The translations under genes and the position numbers were made by a program. The notes beneath the pieces are model-generated. The model made no database searches. It saw only the letters and a program-made list of their open reading frames with translations, and had not been told where the DNA came from. 9,120 nt of DNA from an uncultured Ruminococcus sp. (GTDB lineage Bacteria > Bacillota > Clostridia > Oscillospirales > Acutalibacteraceae). This document shows, one piece after another, positions 1 to 5,258 of this stretch (within the stretch, counting starts at the first letter, position 1; each line of letters opens with the position of its first letter). The stretch lies in the NCBI GenBank assembly GCA_902803035.1, contig CADCON010000034.1, positions 1-9,120 on the forward strand, read 5' to 3'.

Positions 1-702
1 ATGATCATCGCGAGAGATATGGAGCCGCTACCTTCTATGATGAAGCTGGCGGAGAAATATAAGGTCCCGATCGTCACTACATCGGATACGACTTCTGTGC
101 TTGTTGCGGCTATCGTATCCTTCCTTAACGTTGAGCTTGCTCCCAGGATCACCCGCCACGGCGTTCTGGTAGAGGTTTACGGCGAAGGCATTTTGCTGCT
201 GGGCGACAGCGGCGTCGGCAAGAGCGAGACCGCCATTGAACTGGTCAAGCGCGGACACCGCCTGATCGCGGACGACGCGGTGGAGATACGCAAGGTTTCC
301 AACAAGACCCTTGTCGGTTCCGCGCCCGCCAATATCCGCCATTGCATCGAGCTGCGCGGCATAGGCATCATCAACGCCCGCCGCATTTTCGGTATGGGCT
401 CTGTCAAAATCACCGAAAAGATAGATCTCGTCATTGCGCTGGAAAGCTGGGATCCTGAAAAGGTTTACGACCGCATGGGAATGGAAAATGAGTACACCGA
501 GCTTCTCGGCAACAAACTGCCGATGCTGACCATTCCGGTCAAGCCCGGTCGTAATCTCGCCATTATCATCGAAGTAGCGGCCATGAACAACCGCCAGAAG
601 AAGATGGGCTATAATGCCGCCCAGGAGCTTCTGCACAATCTCGGCATGGACGTCGTCCCCACCACTCCGGAGATCAAGGAAGAGTGGGACAGCTTCAGCT
701 GA
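1..702 (+). CDS. hprK: HPr kinase/phosphorylase, C-terminal kinase domain (5' end outside window)
   Basis: Bifunctional cytoplasmic enzyme that phosphorylates HPr on its regulatory serine using ATP or pyrophosphate and also removes that phosphate; it is the sensor for carbon catabolite repression in Firmicutes. Numbering from the first codon seen, the P-loop GDSGVGKS is at residues 68-75, the conserved His of RHGVLVEVYG at 53, the acidic pair DD at 91-92, the family signature ELRGIGIINAR at 117-127 and the C-terminal loop IPVKPGRNLAIIIEVAAMN at about 178-196. The family is usually about 310 residues, while 233 are visible. The first residues (MIIARDM) align with an internal stretch of the Bacillus enzyme, recalled as AIILSRDM, so the ATG at position 1 is very probably an internal methionine and roughly 80 N-terminal residues lie upstream. 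The kinase domain looks intact. No HPr gene is present in the window. Confidence 0.97.
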   Translation: MIIARDMEPLPSMMKLAEKYKVPIVTTSDTTSVLVAAIVSFLNVELAPRITRHGVLVEVYGEGILLLGDSGVGKSETAIELVKRGHRLIADDAVEIRKVSNKTLVGSAPANIRHCIELRGIGIINARRIFGMGSVKITEKIDLVIALESWDPEKVYDRMGMENEYTELLGNKLPMLTIPVKPGRNLAIIIEVAAMNNRQKKMGYNAAQELLHNLGMDVVPTTPEIKEEWDSFS

Positions 703-738
703 GCGCGTAATGATTTGCGAATTAATGCATGAGCGCCG

Positions 739-767
739 TTGCAGGACGCTGTGTGTTAAATTATATT
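739..767 (+). promoter_or_regulatory. possible sigma-A promoter before the glucokinase gene
   Basis: TTGCAG (739-744) and TATATT (762-767) are separated by exactly 17 bp in the 84-bp gap after hprK. The predicted start point (about 774) would fall inside the GAGGTG ribosome binding site at 774-779, giving an almost leaderless message, which argues against it or implies an upstream-shifted start. The gene could equally be transcribed with hprK. Weak call. Confidence 0.25.
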
Positions 768-786
768 ATTGTTGAGGTGTATTTAT

Positions 787-1758
787 ATGTACAATCTTGG
801 TATTGATCTCGGCGGCATGAGCGTTAAAGTGGGCGTTGTGGACGAAAACAACGCCATCATCGGCAAGGCTGCTGTACCCACCAATTCTCCGAATCAGCCG
901 CCGCGTCCCGCCGACGACATCATGGACGACATCGCCACGGCCTGCCGTCTTGCCGTCGAAAATGCGGGCGTCAGCTTTGACGAGGTGGAGCACATCGGTC
1001 TTGGCTGCCCCGGTTCAGTCAATTCCCGCACGGGAATGCTGGAATTCTCCGGCAATCTCGGCATGAAGAATTACCCCGTGGCCGACAAGCTGGAGGAGCG
1101 TCTGGGTCGTAAGGTCTACATTGAGAATGATGCCAACGCGGCGGCATTCGGCGAATCCATCGCGGGCGCGGCCAAGGGCGCGAGGAACGCGGTCTGCGTC
1201 ACCCTAGGCACAGGCGTCGGCGGCGGCATCATTATTGACGGCAAGATCTACAGCGGTTCCAATTACGCGGGCGGCGAGCTGGGACATATGGTCATTGTCG
1301 CCGGCGGAAAGCACTGCACCTGCGGAAGGGACGGCTGCTGGGAGGCCTATGCTTCGGCTACCGCGCTGATCTATCAGACGCAGATCAAAATGCTGGATGA
1401 CAAGACCTCTTCCATGTGGAATATCGTGGAGGGCGACCTGAGAAATGTGAACGGCAAGACGGCTTTTGACGCCTATCGCATGGGCGACAAGTCGGGCTGC
1501 GAAGTGGTTGACAGGTATATTTTCTACATAGCCTGCGGCATCGCCAATGTCATCAACATTTTCCAGCCCGACATCATCTGCATCGGTGGCGGCGTCAGCA
1601 AGGAAGGGGATACCCTTCTCGCGCCTCTCATGAGCTATGTCAACAAGGAGCGTTTCGGAAAGAATCTCTCCAAGCAGACCGAAATCGTCGTTGCCAAGCT
1701 CGGCAATGATGCGGGCATCATCGGAGCTGCCAATCTTTATCTCAACGCGGAAGAATAA
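787..1758 (+). CDS. glk: ROK-family glucokinase
   Basis: Predicted to phosphorylate glucose with ATP in the cytosol, giving glucose-6-phosphate for glycolysis. The 323-residue length is typical of ROK sugar kinases. Numbering from the ATG at 787: an N-terminal phosphate loop GIDLGG at 5-10, the sugar-binding and catalytic segment IENDANAAAFGE at 112-123 (Asp115 is the expected base), the second phosphate loop GTGVGGG at 141-147, AGGELGH at 161-167, and a zinc site made of His167 and the cysteines of CTCGRDGC (177, 179, 184) followed by the conserved Glu186. An in-frame TTG lies at 769, but the ATG at 787 is preceded by GAGGTG with 7-bp spacing and gives the normal MYNLGIDLGG N-terminus, so it is preferred. 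One oddity: the usual Thr after the first GG is Met11. Sugar specificity cannot be read from sequence with certainty; an N-acetyl sugar or mannose kinase is possible. The hprK and pfkA neighbours favour glucose. Confidence 0.88.
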   Translation: MYNLGIDLGGMSVKVGVVDENNAIIGKAAVPTNSPNQPPRPADDIMDDIATACRLAVENAGVSFDEVEHIGLGCPGSVNSRTGMLEFSGNLGMKNYPVADKLEERLGRKVYIENDANAAAFGESIAGAAKGARNAVCVTLGTGVGGGIIIDGKIYSGSNYAGGELGHMVIVAGGKHCTCGRDGCWEAYASATALIYQTQIKMLDDKTSSMWNIVEGDLRNVNGKTAFDAYRMGDKSGCEVVDRYIFYIACGIANVINIFQPDIICIGGGVSKEGDTLLAPLMSYVNKERFGKNLSKQTEIVVAKLGNDAGIIGAANLYLNAEE

Positions 1759-1804
1759 TCTGATCAGCTGATTACCATAAAAGAATCCGGAGGAACTGAA
1801 TCTG

Positions 1805-2722
1805 ATGGCGAATGAATTTCTGCAATACCAAGCGACGCTCGAAGGCTTCGGTTGTGAAGTCAGAGCGGATGAACCTATGAAGAACCACACATCGTTTAAA
1901 ATCGGAGGCAATGCCGATCTTTTTGTCACCGTTGGCAGCGAAGATCAGCTCACCGCCGTGGCTGGCTTCTGCAAGGAAAAGGAAATACCGCTTTTTGTAC
2001 TCGGCAACGGCTCGAACCTGCTTGTTTCGGACAGAGGCATCAGGGGCGTTGTGCTCAGACTCGGCGGCGCGTTCTGCGACATCGGATTCAATGAGGACGG
2101 AACCATTCACTGCGGCGCGGGGGCGCAGCTCTCCAAGCTGTGCGCCTTTGCGCTGGAGCATTCGCTCACAGGCCTGGAATTTGCGTGGGGCATTCCGGGC
2201 TCGTGCGGCGGAGCGGCATTCATGGACGCGGGCGCGTACGGCGGCGAGATGAGGAATGTCGTCGTATCCTGCGAGCATATCGATCTCGGCACAGGCGAGC
2301 GGGGCGTGTTTGCGGGCGAGGAGCTGGATTTTGACTATCGTCACAGCGTCTATTCGGGCGGCGGATATGTGATTGCCGCGCTCAATCTCCGGTTGGAAAA
2401 GGGCGATAAACAGGAAATACGGGCGAAAATGGACGAGCTAATGGGCAGACGCAGGGAAAAGCAGCCCTTGGAATACCCCAGCGCGGGCAGCGTCTTCAAG
2501 CGTCCCGCCGGACACTTTGCGGGCGGACTGATCGAGCAATGCGGACTCAAGGGCGCGCAGGTCGGCGGCGCGCAGGTCAGCCCGAAACACGCGGGCTTCA
2601 TTGTCAATGTCGGTGGAGCGACCTGCGAGGATGTTATGGGCTTAATTGAGATGATTCAGAAGACCGTCAGGGAAGGTACGGGAGTAGAACTGGAATGTGA
2701 GGTAAGAAAGACAGGGGAATAG
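1805..2722 (+). CDS. murB: UDP-N-acetylenolpyruvoylglucosamine reductase
   Basis: FAD-dependent cytoplasmic enzyme that uses NADPH to reduce UDP-GlcNAc-enolpyruvate to UDP-MurNAc, the second committed step of peptidoglycan precursor synthesis. FAD-binding motifs are clear: KNHTSFKIGG at 26-35, GNGSNLLVSD at 67-76, and the GIPGSCGGAAFMDAGAYGGE stretch at 129-148. Expected active-site residues are Arg179 in YRHS, Ser229 in PSAGSVFKRP (225-234) and a glutamate in the C-terminal LECEV (296-300). GAQVSPKHAGFIVN at 255-268 is also conserved. The 305-residue length and the direct SAGSVF/KRP arrangement fit the shorter type II enzymes of Gram-positives. The ATG is preceded by GGAGGAA (1789-1795). It lies 46 bp after the glucokinase and 80 bp before rapZ, consistent with one operon. 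Confidence 0.97.
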   Translation: MANEFLQYQATLEGFGCEVRADEPMKNHTSFKIGGNADLFVTVGSEDQLTAVAGFCKEKEIPLFVLGNGSNLLVSDRGIRGVVLRLGGAFCDIGFNEDGTIHCGAGAQLSKLCAFALEHSLTGLEFAWGIPGSCGGAAFMDAGAYGGEMRNVVVSCEHIDLGTGERGVFAGEELDFDYRHSVYSGGGYVIAALNLRLEKGDKQEIRAKMDELMGRRREKQPLEYPSAGSVFKRPAGHFAGGLIEQCGLKGAQVGGAQVSPKHAGFIVNVGGATCEDVMGLIEMIQKTVREGTGVELECEVRKTGE

Positions 2723-2802
2723 TTTTTTTTGTGGAGTTTCGGAATGTACAGAAAAGAATAAAATGAAATGTCCGTGGTCGTTGAAGAAACGGAGGAAAGA
2801 AA

Positions 2803-3660
2803 ATGGAATTTCTGATAGTGACGGGGCTGTCCGGTGCCGGAAAATCGCTGGTAGTGGACGCGCTGGAGGATATAGGATATTATTGTGTGGACAATATGCC
2901 TCCCGTGATGATTCTGCGATTCTATCGCATATGCCTGAATTCACAGGAGGAATTCGACAAGGTTGCCGTGGTCACTGATATTCGCGGAGGAGAGCCATTC
3001 CGCACGCTGATTACCGACCTTGAAGTGCTTAAAGTAGAAAAAAAGCCGTTTAAAGTTTTATATATCAATTGCAGCAAACACGTACTTCTCAACCGGTACA
3101 AGGAAACGCGCCGCAAGCATCCCCTTGCGGAGGAATACGAAGGCTCGGTCGAAAGAGCCGTTGAGGAAGAAATCAGAATGCTTGAACCCGCCTATAAGAT
3201 GGCGGATTATCTCATTGACACCACGGAGTTATCGCCGGCGCAGCTCAAAGGACGCGTCAAGGAAATGTTCGGCGGCAGCGTTTCGGCGCAGATGGTCATC
3301 CGCGTCATGTCGTTCGGATTCAAATACGGCCCCAACAAGGAAGCCGACCTGATTTTTGACGTGCGGTGTTTCCCGAATCCCTATTACGTGCCGGAGCTGA
3401 AGCATCACACCGGTCTGGAAAGCTGCGTCAGGGAATATGTGATGAGCGACGAATCGACGATGGGCTTCCTGAGCCGGCTGTACGACATGATTGACTTCCT
3501 GCTTCCTCTTTACAAGAAGGAAGGCAAGAGCGAGCTTGTCATTGCCATGGGCTGTACCGGCGGCAAGCACCGTTCGGTGACCATTGCCGAAAATCTCGGC
3601 GGCTATCTCGCCTCAAAGGGCAACAAGGTGGTCATTTCACACCGTGACATCAATAAGTAA
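2803..3660 (+). CDS. rapZ: RapZ/YvcJ-family nucleotide-binding protein
   Basis: P-loop NTPase of the RapZ (YvcJ) family. In E. coli RapZ binds small RNAs and guides RNase E to control glucosamine-6-phosphate synthase; in Bacillus YvcJ hydrolyses nucleotides and affects competence. The role in this organism is inferred only. The Walker A motif GLSGAGKS is at residues 8-15, the DNMPP motif at 30-34, a Walker B-like VVTDIRGG at 56-63, ETRRKHPL at 101-108, FGFKYG at 171-176 followed by ADLIFDVR and PNPYY, and the C-terminal CTGGKHRSV at 251-259. At 285 residues it is full length. The start has GGAGGAAAG (2791-2799) just upstream. It is followed after 27 bp by whiA; in most Clostridia and Bacilli yvcK sits between them, and it is missing here. 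Confidence 0.96.
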   Translation: MEFLIVTGLSGAGKSLVVDALEDIGYYCVDNMPPVMILRFYRICLNSQEEFDKVAVVTDIRGGEPFRTLITDLEVLKVEKKPFKVLYINCSKHVLLNRYKETRRKHPLAEEYEGSVERAVEEEIRMLEPAYKMADYLIDTTELSPAQLKGRVKEMFGGSVSAQMVIRVMSFGFKYGPNKEADLIFDVRCFPNPYYVPELKHHTGLESCVREYVMSDESTMGFLSRLYDMIDFLLPLYKKEGKSELVIAMGCTGGKHRSVTIAENLGGYLASKGNKVVISHRDINK

Positions 3661-3687
3661 CCTTGCAAAGGGGCAGTTGGAAGCAAT

Positions 3688-4569
3688 ATGTCTTATTCGA
3701 CCGTACTAAAAAATGAATTGTGCCAGATTAGACCGGAAAGTGACTGCTGCAGACTGGCGGAGGCTTACGGTCTTTTGCTGTATTCGCGGCTGCTGAGCGA
3801 GGGACATGATTCCTACGCCACCGAGACAAAGAACATTGCCGGACTCATGGCGGAAACAATGGCTTCCGTCTGCGGCGTTTACACTGACGTTATCACGCTG
3901 GCCAGAACGGGCAGCAACGGATGCCGCTATCTGGTGAGCATTCCGGACGCGGGGCAGAAGCGGATGATCTGCGCCAGATTTGCCGAAGCGGGCGGCGGCA
4001 TTCTCAGTCAGGAATGCTGTGTCGCGTCGTTCCTGCGCGGGGTGTTTATCGTATGCGGTACAGTGACCGATCCCAGGCGTGATTACCACATGGAATTTCT
4101 GGCGGGCAGCGAACGAAGATGCGATATTCTGTCGGATGCGCTCGCAAGAATCGGCATTCACGGGCACAAACTGAAGCGGGGGGAACGCTGGCTTTTCTAT
4201 GTCAAGGACGGAAATGACATCATCGCCATCATGAAAGCAATGGGGTCAAATTATGCCGTTCAGAATATTGAGCAGACCAAAAGCCTGCGGGATTACCGGA
4301 ACAAAACCAACCGCCTTGTCAACTGCGATCAGGCGAACATCGACCGCACGCTTTCCGCGTCGGAGCAGCAGTGCGCGGCCATCCGCCGGCTGATTGACAA
4401 GCGGGGGTACGCGGGCATTCCGCCGGAGCTGAGAGAGCTTGCGCGGCTGCGGCTGGAGAATCCTGAAATGACGCTCCGGGATCTGAGCGAGAGTCTGAGC
4501 GAGCCTATCACACGCAGCGGCGTCAACCACCGGCTCAGGAAGCTGATGGAGCTGGCGGAGGAAATATAA
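3688..4569 (+). CDS. whiA: WhiA, DNA-binding regulator of division and sporulation genes
   Basis: WhiA proteins combine a degenerate LAGLIDADG homing-endonuclease fold with a C-terminal helix-turn-helix. They control sporulation in Streptomyces and influence division and chromosome segregation in Bacillus. In this 293-residue protein the N-terminal region begins with LKNELC and a CC pair (20-21) followed by RLAEAYG. The LAGLIDADG-like core runs about 108-185 and contains CCVASFLRGVF and the DYHMEFL strand. The invariant RNKTNRLVNCDQANIDRT stretch lies at 204-221, and the helix-turn-helix at about 259-286 has TLRDLSESL and SGVNHRLRKL. The catalytic acidic residues of true LAGLIDADG nucleases are not expected or evident. 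The start ATG follows GGAAG (3679-3683); AAAGGGG (3667-3673) is farther away. It is probably co-transcribed with rapZ (27-bp gap) and the OsmC-like gene (46-bp gap). Confidence 0.95.
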   Translation: MSYSTVLKNELCQIRPESDCCRLAEAYGLLLYSRLLSEGHDSYATETKNIAGLMAETMASVCGVYTDVITLARTGSNGCRYLVSIPDAGQKRMICARFAEAGGGILSQECCVASFLRGVFIVCGTVTDPRRDYHMEFLAGSERRCDILSDALARIGIHGHKLKRGERWLFYVKDGNDIIAIMKAMGSNYAVQNIEQTKSLRDYRNKTNRLVNCDQANIDRTLSASEQQCAAIRRLIDKRGYAGIPPELRELARLRLENPEMTLRDLSESLSEPITRSGVNHRLRKLMELAEEI

Positions 4570-4615
4570 AAAAGCGACGAATTCAAACGGAACAATCCAG
4601 AAAGAAGGTTTCAGC

Positions 4616-5002
4616 ATGATTCATTCCTACAATCTGAAGAATACGGACAAGCCGTATCTCACGCAGTTCGAGAACGGCATAGAGGGCTTTGAACCGATTG
4701 TCGCCGACAGCCGGGTACAGCAGGACGGATGCCATATGTCGCCGTCGGAGCTTTTTGAAGCGGCGCTTGCCGGCTGCACCAATATGACACTGAGCGGGGT
4801 GATGCGTAAGCGGGGAATCCCCTACGATGATATTTTTGTCGATGTGAGCATGGAAACCGTAGATGGCAGGACGGTTATCACCCGCAGAATCACAGTGATT
4901 TCCGACGCTCCTGAAGCTGACGTCAGAGCCGCCGTGGAGCGGGCCAGAAACAGCCATCTCTACAAGGTGCTGACCGGCGAAATCGAAATTCAGGACGAGT
5001 AA
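4616..5002 (+). CDS. OsmC/Ohr-family protein lacking the second redox cysteine
   Basis: A 128-residue cytoplasmic protein of the OsmC fold, whose classic members are thiol peroxidases that reduce organic hydroperoxides. The family's central helix is clear: SPSELFEAALAGCTNMTL at 42-59, with the peroxidatic cysteine at Cys54. The usual second motif (a CPV/H-K-T-L type segment) corresponds to NSHLYKVL at 112-119, where the cysteine position appears to be Ser113. His114 to Leu118 otherwise keep the pattern, and the usual final strand is present (GEIEIQ). The only other cysteine, Cys39, lies in another position. It may therefore act through a single cysteine, use an external thiol, or not be a peroxidase. 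AAGAAGG (4602-4608) gives good start support. It sits at the end of the rapZ-whiA group, where many Clostridia have an HPr-like gene. Family assignment is firm; activity is uncertain. Confidence 0.88.
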   Translation: MIHSYNLKNTDKPYLTQFENGIEGFEPIVADSRVQQDGCHMSPSELFEAALAGCTNMTLSGVMRKRGIPYDDIFVDVSMETVDGRTVITRRITVISDAPEADVRAAVERARNSHLYKVLTGEIEIQDE

Positions 5003-5034
5003 GGTACTTGTTTTGTCAAGAGTGAAGCCTGTGC

Positions 5035-5053
5035 GAGTGTGGAGTGTGGAGTG
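5035..5053. repeat. tandem GAGTGTG heptamers in left arm
   Basis: Two exact GAGTGTG units (5035-5041, 5042-5048) followed by a partial GAGTG. Less perfect heptads may precede them back to GTCAAG. This forms the best-conserved part of the left arm of the inverted repeat. Confidence 0.8.
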
Positions 5054-5133
5054 AATGAAGGCGCGGAGCGACCGGGAATATACTCGCTCGCAAGCTCGCT
5101 TGAGTGATCCTATCCCCGGCAAATGTATGAATT

Positions 5134-5162
5134 TTGAAGCGAGCGAATGCGAGCGTTATATT
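5134..5162 (+). promoter_or_regulatory. possible dnaE promoter inside the inverted repeat
   Basis: TTGAAG (5134-5139) and TATATT (5157-5162) are separated by exactly 17 bp and point at dnaE. Transcription would begin near 5169, within the AGCGGC-TTC-GCCGCT hairpin, leaving a leader of about 90 nt that includes the heptamer-rich right arm. The pair is inferred from consensus only. Only 35 bp separate the element from the dnaE start, so dnaE must be read either through the element or from a promoter in it. Confidence 0.35.
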
Positions 5163-5186
5163 TTCAGCGGCTTCGCCGCTCCGAAA

Positions 5187-5220
5187 CTCCACACTCCACA
5201 CTTCAAACTCCACACTTGAC
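5187..5220. repeat. phased CTCCACA heptamers in right arm
   Basis: CTCCACA occurs at 5187-5193, 5194-5200 and 5208-5214, with the variant CTTCAAA at 5201-5207 in the same 7-bp phase, then the terminal CTTGAC. The right arm thus keeps the heptad register better than the left arm. Confidence 0.85.
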
Positions 5221-5242
5221 GAACAGCTTAAAAAAGTGAGAT

Positions 5243-5258
5243 AGGGGTATGATATTTG
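5243..5258 (+). promoter_or_regulatory. ribosome binding site deciding the TTG start of dnaE
   Basis: AGGGG at 5243-5247 is 8 bp from the TTG at 5256-5258. An in-frame TGA at 5250-5252 excludes any upstream start, and the next residues already begin the conserved PHP motif HLHLHSEYS, so TTG is the only plausible initiator. Confidence 0.8.

Larger units (their letters stand above)
5015..5220. repeat. 206-bp imperfect inverted-repeat element with 7-bp internal units
   Basis: Almost the whole gap between the OsmC-like gene and dnaE is one palindromic structure. It starts GTCAAG (5015-5020) and ends CTTGAC (5215-5220). The arms (5015-5100 and about 5137-5220) pair in order: a perfect 17-bp match between 5036-5052 and 5186-5202, CGGAGCG (5064-5070) with CGCTCCG (5177-5183), AATATA with TATATT, then GCGAGCG-type words around a 36-bp centre. 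The right arm has about 12 extra bases forming a small hairpin, AGCGGC-TTC-GCCGCT (5166-5180). No coding potential and no obvious target duplication is seen. This looks like a MITE-like or other dispersed intergenic palindromic repeat, or a long RNA hairpin; copy number elsewhere is unknown. Confidence 0.75.

Noticed and set aside
732..750. Small hairpin AGCGCC/GG-A-CGCT after hprK as a possible terminator
   Set aside because: The stem is short with a bulge, and no run of T follows.
2723..2730. T8 run immediately after the murB stop codon, resembling a terminator tail
   Set aside because: No GC-rich inverted repeat precedes it, so it does not qualify as an intrinsic terminator.
2763..2978. 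71-codon + strand frame overlapping the start of rapZ
   Set aside because: It overlaps the well-supported rapZ in another frame, has no ribosome binding site and no recognisable motif.
5166..5180. AGCGGC-TTC-GCCGCT hairpin as a factor-independent terminator before dnaE
   Set aside because: No T tract follows on either strand; it is better described as part of the larger inverted repeat.
5035..5214. The heptamer repeats as a CRISPR array
   Set aside because: Units are 7 bp, contiguous and inverted between arms, with no spacers and no cas genes nearby.
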